NCBI RefSeq assembly: GCF_001613405.1
Contig: NZ_BDCH01000040.1
Location: forward strand, 62,001 to 126,000
Direction of reading: 5' to 3'
Length of the DNA: 64,000 nt
DNA from: Nocardia crassostreae
Lineage (GTDB): Bacteria; Actinomycetota; Actinomycetes; Mycobacteriales; Mycobacteriaceae
Part shown: one piece after another, positions 51,417 to 59,815 of the stretch
Numbering within the stretch: position 1 is the first letter of the stretch
How the letters are laid out: the number at the start of each line of letters is the position of its first letter
Position numbers and translations under genes: made by a program
Notes under the pieces: model-generated
Told to the model about the DNA's origin: nothing
Seen by the model: only the letters and a program-made list of their open reading frames with translations
Databases searched by the model: none

Positions 51417-53234
51417 ATGGCGGAGTCCGGATCGGTCGACGGGTTCGGCGACAACCGGGTCGAGGCGCAGGGCGAGGTCGCCGTGGCGGTACTCGCCCTG
51501 GACAGTCTGGATCTGCCGCATGCGGCGGATCATATTGCGGCGGCGCTACATTCGGATCCGACCCTGCCCGAGGCGCACGAGATGCTGTCACGGCTCGTGG
51601 TGGCGGCCGGTGGGGCCGATGCGGCGCTGGAGCTGTATTCGATGGACCGCCCGTATATCGGCGCGATGGCCGCGCGGGCGCACCTGCTGGCCGCCACCGG
51701 GCGGTGGGACGCGGCGGTATCGCTGCTCGCACAGATCGTCGCCGTCGATCCGCGGCTGCCGTGGGCGCACGTGCCCTGGATGGAGCGGACGGACCTGGCC
51801 GCGGCCCTGAGCGCGGAGACGGTCCTGCACGCGATCATCGCGCTCAACCGGGAACTGCCGGAGCCGGTGCCCGTCGACGACCAGCGCGTGCTCGCACCCC
51901 TGTACGAACTGCTGTGCGCGGGAGTCGAACACCACGCCGACGACGCCCGCCTGCTGGCCATCGGATCCGGGTTGGCCCGCCGGTTCGCCGCCTTCGACCG
52001 CGCGGAAACCTGGGCGCTGCAAGCACATCGAATGGAACCGGGGCAGATCACCAGCGTCATGCTCGGCCAGGTGTACCGCGCCTCCGAGCGTCCGGAGGCG
52101 GCGATCGCGGTGTGGACCGAACAACTGCACCGGGATCCGTCGGATCTGCACCTGCACACCGATCTCGCCGAGCTCTACGCCCAGATCGACCACCCGGAAC
52201 TCGGAATCCCTTGGCTGGAACGGGTATTGGCCCTCGATCCGGTGCACGAGAAGGCCGCGCCCGCCCTGCACGGGCTGCGCTACCGCATCGACGGTGACGC
52301 CCGGCATCTGGTGGCGCTGGCAGATCATCTGCGCGAGTATCCGGAACATCATTACGCGGGTGACGTGCTGGCCGAACACTGCGGTGGCGCACCGTGGCTC
52401 GGCTATGTCGACGTGGCCACGGAGTCCCTGGTGAACCTGCTGCGCCAAGTCCTCGACGAGGTCCCCGACTGCCGGGAACTCGACCTGGAGGCCACCGTGT
52501 CCATGATCGAGCCGCCGAGCGCCATCATGACCGTCCGGTCGGTGCTGCCGCGCGCGACCATCGCGGTGTCCGCGGTCGGCGATCCGGATCCGCGGCTGGG
52601 GTCGCAAACCTGGGCGCCGGTGGGCGCGGTGGTGTGGCAGTACCCCGGCAATGGCACGAGCGCGGTGGCCGCGGTGCCCGCGCCCGCCCCGGCGCCGGCC
52701 GAGAAGGTCAGGCAGACAGCCCGATTGCGCTGGCCGCACCTGCCCGCCGTCTACGATTTCGCCGTCGTGCTGGCCGATGTGCCGCTGCCGGATCTCATCG
52801 GCACGCTGGTGCATCCGCCCGCGCCCCGCGACGACGAGGAGGGTCGCGCCCTCACCGCGCGCTACCCGGACCTGTGGGTCCAGGCGGTACAGGTGTTCGC
52901 GTGCCTGGGCATCGCGCATCATCGCGTGGTCGAGCCGTGGCCGGAATCCACCCGGCGAACAGTCCTTCTCGATCTGCTCAACGGTCCGGAGGACTGGGTG
53001 TGCGAGGCCGCTGCGGTGGCGCTGCTCGCGGTGGCGTGGACCCAGCCCGACACCCGCTCGGATATCGGGCTCGCCCTCTGCCAGCGCATGATGGACCTGC
53101 TCGAGGCGTACCGGTCGCGACCGGTGACCATCGCGGCCACCTTCTGCTCGCTCATCCTGGCCTGCCCGTGGCTGGACGGGGCCTTCCTCGATCTCGCCCG
53201 GGACATGCTCGCCGTATTCGACGCGCCGGACTGA
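51417..53234 (+). CDS. TPR-like repeat protein of unknown function
   Basis: The 605-residue protein opens MAESGSVDGFG after a GGGGGAG site. Its first half is made of helical pairs of the TPR kind (LPHAADHIAAALHSDPTLPE, DAAVSLLAQIVAVDPRLPWA, RPEAAIAVWTEQLHRDPSDL, PELGIPWLERVLALDP). The second half, with AVVWQYPGNGTSAVAAVPAP and the helical PESTRRTVLLDLLNGPEDWV, is not recognised. It is probably a cytosolic scaffold. Similar large proteins with TPR and HEAT-like ends occur in actinobacteria, but I cannot assign a role. Confidence 0.65.
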   Translation: MAESGSVDGFGDNRVEAQGEVAVAVLALDSLDLPHAADHIAAALHSDPTLPEAHEMLSRLVVAAGGADAALELYSMDRPYIGAMAARAHLLAATGRWDAAVSLLAQIVAVDPRLPWAHVPWMERTDLAAALSAETVLHAIIALNRELPEPVPVDDQRVLAPLYELLCAGVEHHADDARLLAIGSGLARRFAAFDRAETWALQAHRMEPGQITSVMLGQVYRASERPEAAIAVWTEQLHRDPSDLHLHTDLAELYAQIDHPELGIPWLERVLALDPVHEKAAPALHGLRYRIDGDARHLVALADHLREYPEHHYAGDVLAEHCGGAPWLGYVDVATESLVNLLRQVLDEVPDCRELDLEATVSMIEPPSAIMTVRSVLPRATIAVSAVGDPDPRLGSQTWAPVGAVVWQYPGNGTSAVAAVPAPAPAPAEKVRQTARLRWPHLPAVYDFAVVLADVPLPDLIGTLVHPPAPRDDEEGRALTARYPDLWVQAVQVFACLGIAHHRVVEPWPESTRRTVLLDLLNGPEDWVCEAAAVALLAVAWTQPDTRSDIGLALCQRMMDLLEAYRSRPVTIAATFCSLILACPWLDGAFLDLARDMLAVFDAPD

Positions 53235-53235
53235 G

Positions 53236-54315
53236 CTACGAGATGATGCGCACTGTCCGCGCATCCTTGGCGGGCGGCTCCGACACGGGATGCGGTCCGG
53301 GCTCGTCGGCGGGATCCGGCTCCGTCATCGCCCTCACCTTTCGGTGCAGGTGCGCGGTCAGCCAGGCCCGGACGCGGGCGAAGCGAGTGGTCCGGGCGGG
53401 CCAGAACTCCTGCACGCTGGCATTGAATTCCGCGCCCAGAATCACGGCGAACCCGAGGAAGAACGTGAACAGCAGGAACGCGATGGGCGTGGCCAGCGCG
53501 CCGTAGCTGATGCCGGTCTTGGTGATCCAGGACAGATAGCGGCGCAGCCCCTCGCTGGCGGCCATGAAGAACACGGCCGCCACCAGCGCACCGCCGAACA
53601 GCCGATGCCAGGGCAGGGTGCGGTGCAGGGCGAGCTTGTAGAGCGTGGTCAGCGCGACGATGAGCAGCAACCCCACGCCCGGGTAGTAGAACGTGTCGAT
53701 GAGCCGCAGCCCGGGTTCCTTCCAGCCCGAGGGGAGGGCGCGGCCCATGATCGACGGGCCCAGCGCCACCAGCGGCAGGATGAGCACCGCGGTGATCAGG
53801 AAGCCCACGTAGAGCAGCAGCGCGAAGATGCGCTGCCAGACCGGATGGCGGGCGTCGGCCTGGCCGTGGGCGGCGGTAATGGCGTCGACGAAGGTGGCCA
53901 TGGCCGAGGAACCGGCCCACAGCGACAGCACGAAACCGAGCGAGACCACCCCGCCGTGGCCGCGTTGCAGCACGTCGGAGACCGTCGGCGCCACCAGGTC
54001 GTCGACCACGCTGGGGCTGAACAGCTTCCGGCTGAAGCTGATGATCTTGGAGTTCACGATGTCGACGGTGTCCGGACCGAACCAGTGGCCGACATAGCCG
54101 AGGCTGCCGAGCAGGCCCAGCAGCAGCGGCGCCAGCGACAGCGTCTGCCAGAAGGCGGCCGCCGCGGATTTCGCGAAGATGGAATCGCCCCAGGCCTTCA
54201 CTGCCACGTGGGCGATGAGGTCCCAGACCCGGCCCAGCCGTGTGGCGGCGCGCACGTTGGACCCGTCCGGCGCGGGGGCGTCGGCGTGTTGTTCAGGATC
54301 CTGGTGCGTGTTCAT
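53236..54315 (-). CDS. YihY/BrkB family membrane protein
   Basis: The 359-residue protein has six membrane helices and the YihY pattern: AKSAAAAFWQTLSLAPLLLGLLG, GFVLSLWAGSSAMATFVDAI, PTYPGVG-type loop FYYPGVGLLLIVALTTLYKL and GALATPIAFLLFTFFLGFAV with ILGAEFNA. The family was wrongly linked to RNase BN and its true role is unknown. Flanks are disordered. It starts with ATG and converges on the TPR gene, leaving one base between the stops. Mycobacterial homologues lie near sigB as I recall. Confidence 0.9.
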   Translation of the reverse strand: MNTHQDPEQHADAPAPDGSNVRAATRLGRVWDLIAHVAVKAWGDSIFAKSAAAAFWQTLSLAPLLLGLLGSLGYVGHWFGPDTVDIVNSKIISFSRKLFSPSVVDDLVAPTVSDVLQRGHGGVVSLGFVLSLWAGSSAMATFVDAITAAHGQADARHPVWQRIFALLLYVGFLITAVLILPLVALGPSIMGRALPSGWKEPGLRLIDTFYYPGVGLLLIVALTTLYKLALHRTLPWHRLFGGALVAAVFFMAASEGLRRYLSWITKTGISYGALATPIAFLLFTFFLGFAVILGAEFNASVQEFWPARTTRFARVRAWLTAHLHRKVRAMTEPDPADEPGPHPVSEPPAKDARTVRIIS

Positions 54316-54437
54316 TGTGGCTACAGCATCGCCTACCAGCGGTTCGAATGGGACAGGACCCGCGATGTGTCGTGCGGCACTCGAAGGGGCTGTGTCGGAT
54401 TGGTGGAGTGTCGGTGGGAATCGCTAATCTCTACCGA

Positions 54438-56153
54438 GTGACTTCGGGTGGTGGCGGTTCATTACGTGCTTGGCAGCGCAGGGCTCTCACCAAGTATCTG
54501 ACAAGCAAGCCACGCGACTTCCTCGCTGTCGCGACCCCAGGTGCCGGTAAGACGACTTTCGCGCTGCGGGTGGCCGCCGAACTGCTCACCGACCGCACCG
54601 TGGACCAGGTGACGGTGGTCGCGCCGACCGAGCATCTCAAGCATCAGTGGGCGGCCTCGGCGCAGCGGATCGGGATTCAGCTCGACTCCAACTTCTCCAA
54701 CTCCACCGGGTCCACCTCCTCGGACTACCACGGTGTGGTGGTGACCTACGCCCAGATCGCCTCGCATCCGTTCAAGCACCGGGTGCGCACGGAGAACCGG
54801 CGCACGCTGGTGATCATGGACGAGATCCATCACGCCGGTGACGCCAAGAGCTGGGGTGAGGCGGTCGAGGAGGCCTTCGGCGATGCGACCCGCAGACTCG
54901 CGCTGACCGGTACGCCGTTCCGCAGCGACGACTCCAAGATCCCGTTCATCACCTACGAGGCCGACGAATCCGGGTTCGAGAAGTCCCGCGCCGACCACAC
55001 CTACGGCTACTCCGAGGCGCTCGCCGACGGCGTCGTCCGGCCCGTGGTCTTCCTCGCCTACTCCGGTGAGGCGCATTGGAGAGACAGCGCGGGCGAGGAG
55101 TACTCCGCCCGCCTCGGCGAGCCCCTCAATGCCGAGCAGACCGCCCGCGCCTGGCGCACCGCCCTCGATCCGGCGGGCGACTGGATATCGAAGGTCCTGC
55201 AGGCCGCCGACACCCGCCTGCGCCAGCTGCGCGCCACCGGCATGCCCGATGCGGGCGGTCTGGTCATCGCCACCGATCAGGACAAGGCGCGCGACTACGC
55301 CGAACTGCTGGAACACATTTCCGGCACCAAACCGGCCGTCATCCTCTCCGACGATCCGGACTCCTCCGATCGCATCGGCGAGTTCTCCAACAACACCGAC
55401 CCGTGGATGGTCGCCGTCCGCATGGTGTCCGAAGGCGTCGACGTCCCCCGTCTGGCCGTCGGCGTCTACGCCACCAGCGCCTCCACCCCGCTCTATTTCG
55501 CCCAGGCCATCGGCCGCTTCGTGCGCGCCCGCAAGTCCGGCGAGACCGCCAGCGTCTTCCTCCCCTCGGTCCCCGTCCTCCTGGATCTGGCCGCCCAGCT
55601 GGAACGCCAGCGCGACCACGTCATCGGCAAACCGCACCGCGAGAAGAGCGATCTCGACGACGAACTCCTCATCGACGCCAACCGGCAGAAGGACGAGCCC
55701 GGCGAAGAGGAGAAGAAGTTCATCGCCCTGGCGGCGGACGCCGAACTCGACCAGGTCATCTACGACGGCGACTCCTTCGGCACCGCCACCTTCTCCGGCT
55801 CCGACGAGGAAGCCGACTACCTAGGCATCCCCGGCCTCCTCGATGCCGATCAGATGCGCGCACTCCTGCGCGACCGCCAATCCCGCCAGTTGCAGGAGCG
55901 CACCGCCCTCGCCGAGGCTCCCCGCCCCGACGGCCCCAGCGTCGCCGCCGCGGCCGAACGCGCCGCCACCGCCGACCGCCTCTCCGAACTCCGCCGCGAA
56001 CTCAACTCCCTGGTGGCCATGCACCACCACCGCACCGGCAAACCTCACGGTGTGATCCACGGCGAACTCCGCCGCGAATGCGGCGGCCCCCCGACCACCC
56101 TCGCCACCGCCGACCAGCTCACCGAGCGCATCGCCGCCCTCCGCCGCCTCTGA
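54438..56153 (+). CDS. DEAD/DEAH box helicase (SF2)
   Basis: The protein of about 571 residues carries SF2 motifs: Q-like RAWQRRALTKYL, motif I ATPGAGKTT near 36, VVAPTEHLKHQW, motif II MDEIHHAGD near 125, LTGTPFRSDD, and the C-terminal QAIGRFVRARK. The spacing is like type III restriction/UvrB-type translocases widely conserved in actinobacteria. A charged region follows from about 420. The nucleic-acid substrate is unknown. The start is uncertain: GTG at 54438 was chosen, with GTG at 54408 or 54414 also in frame. It is divergent from the YihY gene. Confidence 0.87.
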   Translation: MTSGGGGSLRAWQRRALTKYLTSKPRDFLAVATPGAGKTTFALRVAAELLTDRTVDQVTVVAPTEHLKHQWAASAQRIGIQLDSNFSNSTGSTSSDYHGVVVTYAQIASHPFKHRVRTENRRTLVIMDEIHHAGDAKSWGEAVEEAFGDATRRLALTGTPFRSDDSKIPFITYEADESGFEKSRADHTYGYSEALADGVVRPVVFLAYSGEAHWRDSAGEEYSARLGEPLNAEQTARAWRTALDPAGDWISKVLQAADTRLRQLRATGMPDAGGLVIATDQDKARDYAELLEHISGTKPAVILSDDPDSSDRIGEFSNNTDPWMVAVRMVSEGVDVPRLAVGVYATSASTPLYFAQAIGRFVRARKSGETASVFLPSVPVLLDLAAQLERQRDHVIGKPHREKSDLDDELLIDANRQKDEPGEEEKKFIALAADAELDQVIYDGDSFGTATFSGSDEEADYLGIPGLLDADQMRALLRDRQSRQLQERTALAEAPRPDGPSVAAAAERAATADRLSELRRELNSLVAMHHHRTGKPHGVIHGELRRECGGPPTTLATADQLTERIAALRRL

Positions 56154-56182
56154 TGCGGCGGGGTAGTGGAATCGCCGGGGAA

Positions 56183-56482
56183 TCAGGCGATCTCCAGCTC
56201 GACCCGCACCGAGTCGCCCGCCTCGATGCCCTCCGCGATCCGCACCGGCTTCTTCATCGGGAGGATGTAGGTGCCGCGTTTGGTATCGGGGAACAGGGAG
56301 GTGGACCAGCGGCTGGCGCCGACGGTCACCTTCACCCGGATCGAGCCGAAACCCGCCGCGCGGTGGCCGTGTAGCTCCTCGATCTCGTCCGCCATCGGCT
56401 CGGGCAGGCTCACGAAATGCCAGGCCGCCGGGCCTTCCCACTCCCAGAGGACGGCACTGAATGCGTATTCCGATGGCGCCAT
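56183..56482 (-). CDS. DUF1905 domain-containing protein
   Basis: The 99-residue protein has the DUF1905 barrel pattern: YAFSAVLWEWEGPAAWHFVS, GFGSIRVKVTVGASRWSTSL, FPDTKRGTYILPMKKPVR and the final GDSVRVELEIA. The fold is AbrB/SWAPped-hairpin-like and the function unknown; it is often coupled to bacteriocin-protection YdeI proteins. The ATG at 56482 is preferred over 56500. It converges on the helicase gene. Confidence 0.86.
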   Translation of the reverse strand: MAPSEYAFSAVLWEWEGPAAWHFVSLPEPMADEIEELHGHRAAGFGSIRVKVTVGASRWSTSLFPDTKRGTYILPMKKPVRIAEGIEAGDSVRVELEIA

Positions 56483-56533
56483 AGGGCGACGGTAGCCCAC
56501 GGGTGTGACAGGTTTCCGCCCGCGCCGGGCAGC

Positions 56534-57358
56534 TCAGCGGGTGAAGTAGCGGCCGGGGGAGATGCCCACTTCGCGGTGGAAGGCGGCTACGTAGGCACTG
56601 GGGGTGGCGTAGCCGACGCGTTCGGCTATGCGGGACAGGGGGAGGTTGGCGGCCAGGAGGGGGAGGGAGGCGGCCAGGCGGATGTGGGTTCGCCAGTGGG
56701 CGAAGGTGATTCCGGTGTCGGCGAGGAAGGCGCGGGAGAGGGTGCGGGGACTGGTGGCGGCCGCGGTGGCCAATTCGGTGAGGGTGCGCGGGTCGGCGGG
56801 GTCGGACAGGAGTATTGCGGCTACCTGGCGGGCTCGGGGGTCTTCGGGGAGTGGAGCGCCCAGGGGGACCACGTCGACGGGGGTGAGGAGGTCGAAGATG
56901 ACGGCTTCGGCGCGCTCGCGTTGGGCGGGAGTGGTGGTGTCGGCGGTCAGGTGGTCGAAGAGGTCGTGCAGCAGGCGGCTCACACGGAGCATGGTGGGCC
57001 GGGCGAAGGCGACCGGGGTGCGGGCGGGGTCGAGGTAGATGCCGCGCATGACCGCGCCTTCGTAGGTGCCGGTGCGATGGCGGACGCCGCCGGGGATCCA
57101 CAGGGCGCGGGTGGGCGGCAGGACCCAGCGGCCGTCGCCGACTTCGACGGTGATCACTCCCTGTGCGGCCCAGGCGATCTGATGCTGGGGATGTTCGTGC
57201 TCGTCGAACCAGAGACCGGCGGGCAGGGCGCCCGCGCCGAAGACCATGGCGGTGGGGCCGGTGGGAGCCGGGAACACCATGCCGTCCGGATCGGCGTGGC
57301 CGGGGACCACCGCGCCCGCGGCGACCGGGAACACCGTGAATTGGCCGTTTGGCGACAC
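56534..57358 (-). CDS. AraC family transcriptional regulator (cupin N-terminus)
   Basis: The 274-residue protein has an N-terminal cupin (LWFDEHEHPQHQIAWAAQGV, VLPPTRALWIPGGVRHRTGT) and a C-terminal AraC double HTH (LTELATAAATSPRTLSRAFL, LSRIAERVGYATPSAYVAAF). It belongs to the NimR/YdeC-like AraC group. It is divergent from the methyltransferase gene at 57415, a possible target. The GC-rich wobble pattern and ATG start are ordinary. Confidence 0.87.
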   Translation of the reverse strand: MSPNGQFTVFPVAAGAVVPGHADPDGMVFPAPTGPTAMVFGAGALPAGLWFDEHEHPQHQIAWAAQGVITVEVGDGRWVLPPTRALWIPGGVRHRTGTYEGAVMRGIYLDPARTPVAFARPTMLRVSRLLHDLFDHLTADTTTPAQRERAEAVIFDLLTPVDVVPLGAPLPEDPRARQVAAILLSDPADPRTLTELATAAATSPRTLSRAFLADTGITFAHWRTHIRLAASLPLLAANLPLSRIAERVGYATPSAYVAAFHREVGISPGRYFTR

Positions 57359-57414
57359 GACTTGTCAGCGTAGTCTCTCGCGGTCGGGGCGATGCGTCCC
57401 TACCGTCGGAGGGC

Positions 57415-57981
57415 ATGGGGATGAATGTGTTTCACCAGCTCTTGTGCCGGTCCTCGATGTGGGAGCGGACCAGCGCCACCCGCATCGTGCCGTGGGCGCT
57501 GGATCAAATCGAATTGGGCGACAACGCGCTCGAGGTCGGGCCCGGGTACGGCGCGAACGTGCGAACCCTGCGCGCCCGATCCACCGCGCTGACCGGCCTC
57601 GAGATCGACCCGGCCCTGGCGACGCGGCTGCGGAACCGGCAGGGCGGGGAGGTGCGCGTCATCGAGGGTGACGGCACCGCGATGCCGTTGCCGGACAAGG
57701 ACTTCAGCTCCGTGGTGTGCTTCACCATGCTGCATCACGTGCCCTCGCCCGCCCAGCAGGACGACCTGTTCGCCGAGGCGTTCCGGGTCTTGCGCCCCGG
57801 CGGCGTCTTCGCGGGCAGCGACGGTCTGGACCGGCCGTTCTTCCGGCTCATCCACCTCGGCGACACCTGTGTGCCGGTGCCGCCCGAGACATTGTCCGAC
57901 CGGCTCGCCCGCATCGGCTTCACCGATATCGAGATCGACACCGCCGCAACGATGTTCCGCTTCCGTGCCCGGCGTCCGTAG
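57415..57981 (+). CDS. Class I SAM-dependent methyltransferase (Methyltransf_11 type)
   Basis: The 188-residue protein has motif I ALEVGPGYGANVRTL near residue 40, acidic motif II LTGLEIDPALATRL, the EGDGTAMPLPDKDFSSVVCF segment, then TMLHHVPSP and AFRVLRPGGVFAGSD. The substrate is unknown. ATG 57415 follows GGAGGG and is chosen over the longer frame from 57349, which runs back into the AraC gene's 5' end. Confidence 0.86.
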   Translation: MGMNVFHQLLCRSSMWERTSATRIVPWALDQIELGDNALEVGPGYGANVRTLRARSTALTGLEIDPALATRLRNRQGGEVRVIEGDGTAMPLPDKDFSSVVCFTMLHHVPSPAQQDDLFAEAFRVLRPGGVFAGSDGLDRPFFRLIHLGDTCVPVPPETLSDRLARIGFTDIEIDTAATMFRFRARRP

Positions 57982-58004
57982 CGCTCACGGCACCGGCACG
58001 GCGG

Positions 58005-58718
58005 TCACAGCACGGGCACGCCCACGGTGTTCGTCATGAGATTCGCTCGCGCGAACCGGGTGAGCTCATCGGCGAACACTTCGGGAGCGCCGGACTCGAT
58101 GCCGTCGAGAATGGCGGTGGCGACGTCGGCGGGGGAGTTCTTGGGGTGGTCGATGCGCGCCGCCATATCGGTGTCGATGAACGCCGCGTGTACGCCGACC
58201 ACCAGCGTGCCCTGCTCCCGCAGGGCGATACGCAGGCCGTTGGTGAGCGACCAGGCCGCGGACTTGGACGCGCTGTAGGCCGCGACCGCGGGCAGGCTGA
58301 CCCAGGACAGCACCGACAGCACGTTCACCAGCGCACCGCCGCCGTTCGCGGCGAGGACGGGCGCGAAGGCCTGGCTCATACGGAGCGTGCCGAAGTAGTT
58401 GGTCTCCATCTCGTCGCGCGCGGTGTCGAGCGTGGTCGCGGCGGTAATGCTGCCGGGTCGGCTGATGCCCGCATTGTTGATGAGCAGCGTGGTGTCCCCG
58501 CAGCGGGCGGCCGCGGCGGCGACGGCCGCCGGATCGGTCGTATCCAGTTGCACCGGAATCAGATCCGGATCGGTGACGCTGCCCGGATCGCGCACTCCCG
58601 CGTAGACGGTGGCCGCGCCGCGCGCCGTCAGTGCCCGCGCGATGGCTCGTCCGAGTCCGCGGTTCGCGCCCGTGACGAAGGCGGTGCTGCCGTCGATCTT
58701 GACGCCGGATTCACTCAT
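58005..58718 (-). CDS. Short-chain dehydrogenase/reductase
   Basis: The 237-residue SDR has the cofactor motif TGANRGLG at about residues 16-23, TLLINNAGIS near 85, catalytic VLSVLSWVSLPAVAAYSASKSA (Ser, Tyr, Lys) near 145, and the C-terminal GVHAAFIDTDMA. It is a classical NAD(P)H-dependent oxidoreductase whose substrate is not evident. A longer open frame to 58976 overlaps the HxlR gene, so ATG 58718 is the start. Divergent transcription from hxlR across repeated GTTGGAA sites suggests HxlR control. Confidence 0.9.
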   Translation of the reverse strand: MSESGVKIDGSTAFVTGANRGLGRAIARALTARGAATVYAGVRDPGSVTDPDLIPVQLDTTDPAAVAAAAARCGDTTLLINNAGISRPGSITAATTLDTARDEMETNYFGTLRMSQAFAPVLAANGGGALVNVLSVLSWVSLPAVAAYSASKSAAWSLTNGLRIALREQGTLVVGVHAAFIDTDMAARIDHPKNSPADVATAILDGIESGAPEVFADELTRFARANLMTNTVGVPVL

Positions 58719-58737
58719 GACCTGCACTCCCTGGTTA

Positions 58738-58791
58738 GTTGGAATTTCCAACCCACTATGGCATGCGGTAAGTTGGAAATCCAGACCCACT
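58738..58791. promoter_or_regulatory. Directly repeated palindromic operators between SDR and HxlR genes
   Basis: GTTGGAA-T-TTCCAAC at 58738-58752 is a perfect 7-bp-arm palindrome. The 20-base element starting there (ending CCCACT) recurs at 58772-58791 as GTTGGAAATCCAGACCCACT, 34 bases on, with three differences. Such paired sites fit dimeric HxlR binding and control of both genes. Confidence 0.7.
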
Positions 58792-58809
58792 CGGAACGAG
58801 GAGGTGGCG

Positions 58810-59232
58810 GTGCCGTCGGAAGCCCGTGCGTGCTCGATAGCCAATGCGCTCAAGGTCGTCGGCGAGCGCTGGAGCCTGCTCGCAGTGCGCGAAATCATGC
58901 TGGGGGTCAACCGGTTCGACCAGATCGCCCGCAATACCGGGGCCAGCCGCGACATCCTCACCACCCGATTGCGCAAGCTCGAGGAGGTCGGGCTGCTGGA
59001 ACGCCGGATGTACCAGGAACATCCGCCGCGCTACGAATACGTGCTCAGCGAATCCGGACAGGCGCTGCACTGGGTGCTGCTCAACCTCATGAACTGGGGT
59101 GATCGCTACGTCACCGAGGGCGCGCCGCCGCTGGTCCTCGAACACGACTGCGGCGCGGTGCTGGGCCCGGTAACGGTGTGCGCGCACTGTGCACGGCCGG
59201 TCTCGCCCACCAGCCTGCGTCCGCTGCCCTAG
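58810..59232 (+). CDS. HxlR family winged-helix transcriptional regulator
   Basis: The 140-residue protein begins ACSIANALKVVGERWSLLAV with the conserved Cys of HxlR near the start, then REIMLGVNRFDQIARNTGAS, LTTRLRKLEEVGLLERRMYQ and the wing EHPPRYEYVLSESGQAL. The C-terminus adds CGAVLGPVTVCAHCARPV, a possible zinc or thiol site. HxlR proteins sense aldehydes, quinones or disulfide stress. The GTG start at 58810 has GAGGAGG upstream. It is divergent from the SDR gene, its probable target. Confidence 0.88.
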   Translation: MPSEARACSIANALKVVGERWSLLAVREIMLGVNRFDQIARNTGASRDILTTRLRKLEEVGLLERRMYQEHPPRYEYVLSESGQALHWVLLNLMNWGDRYVTEGAPPLVLEHDCGAVLGPVTVCAHCARPVSPTSLRPLP

Positions 59233-59233
59233 A

Positions 59234-59815
59234 TCAGGGCGCGGTAACCTCGAAAAAGGTTGCCGGATCCAGGGTGTCGATCGGAATCCAGCGTGGCGGC
59301 GGGATCTCGGCCGCCCCCTCGGCGGTGCCGTCCGCCTGCCCCGCGCTCCGTAGGATGCGCCCGTAGCCTTGCAGATCCAAAGCGAGCCAGGGGTTCTCGT
59401 CGATCCGCATGGCCAGCGCATAGCAGGTGGCGAGCATGTGCAGGCAGCGCTCGCCGCGCGCGCGGCAGGAGCAGTCGAGCGCGGACAGCGTGGGCGACAC
59501 CGTGATTCCGGCCTCGGCGATCGCGGTGCGATGCTCGTCGGTCAGCATGACGGCCTCCGCGGGTACCAGTTCCGCGATCGCGCGCACCGCCGCGGCGGGC
59601 AGCGGAGCCACCTCGAAGTAGGTCACCGATGCCTCCGACCCGCGATGAATGTTCGCTCGCACCATTGCGCCGGTGATCTCGATCCGCACGAGGCCGTTGC
59701 GCGCGATGCTGCGCGCGCGGGGCAGCATCGGTTCGGGTTTGGTCATCCGCAGCGGTTCGGCCAGTCGCACCCAGTCCCGGCCCCACGCGGTGTATCCGAA
59801 ATCGTTGTCGGGCAT
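59234..59815 (-). CDS. SWIM zinc finger protein
   Basis: The 193-residue protein contains the SWIM motif CSCRARGERCLHMLATCYAL, C-x-C-x(6)-C-x-H, at about residues 116-127. The upstream part has ARNGLVRIEITGAMVRANIH. SWIM domains bind DNA or protein partners. Its start overlaps the stop of the SNF2 helicase gene as TGATG, and this pairing is known for bacterial SNF2 helicases. It converges on hxlR with only one base between the two stops. Confidence 0.88.
   Translation of the reverse strand: MPDNDFGYTAWGRDWVRLAEPLRMTKPEPMLPRARSIARNGLVRIEITGAMVRANIHRGSEASVTYFEVAPLPAAAVRAIAELVPAEAVMLTDEHRTAIAEAGITVSPTLSALDCSCRARGERCLHMLATCYALAMRIDENPWLALDLQGYGRILRSAGQADGTAEGAAEIPPPRWIPIDTLDPATFFEVTAP

Noticed and set aside
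51588..53264. A 558-codon minus-strand frame opposite the TPR protein
   Set aside because: It has no motifs, and the plus-strand frame shows regular helical repeats and a proper ribosome binding site.
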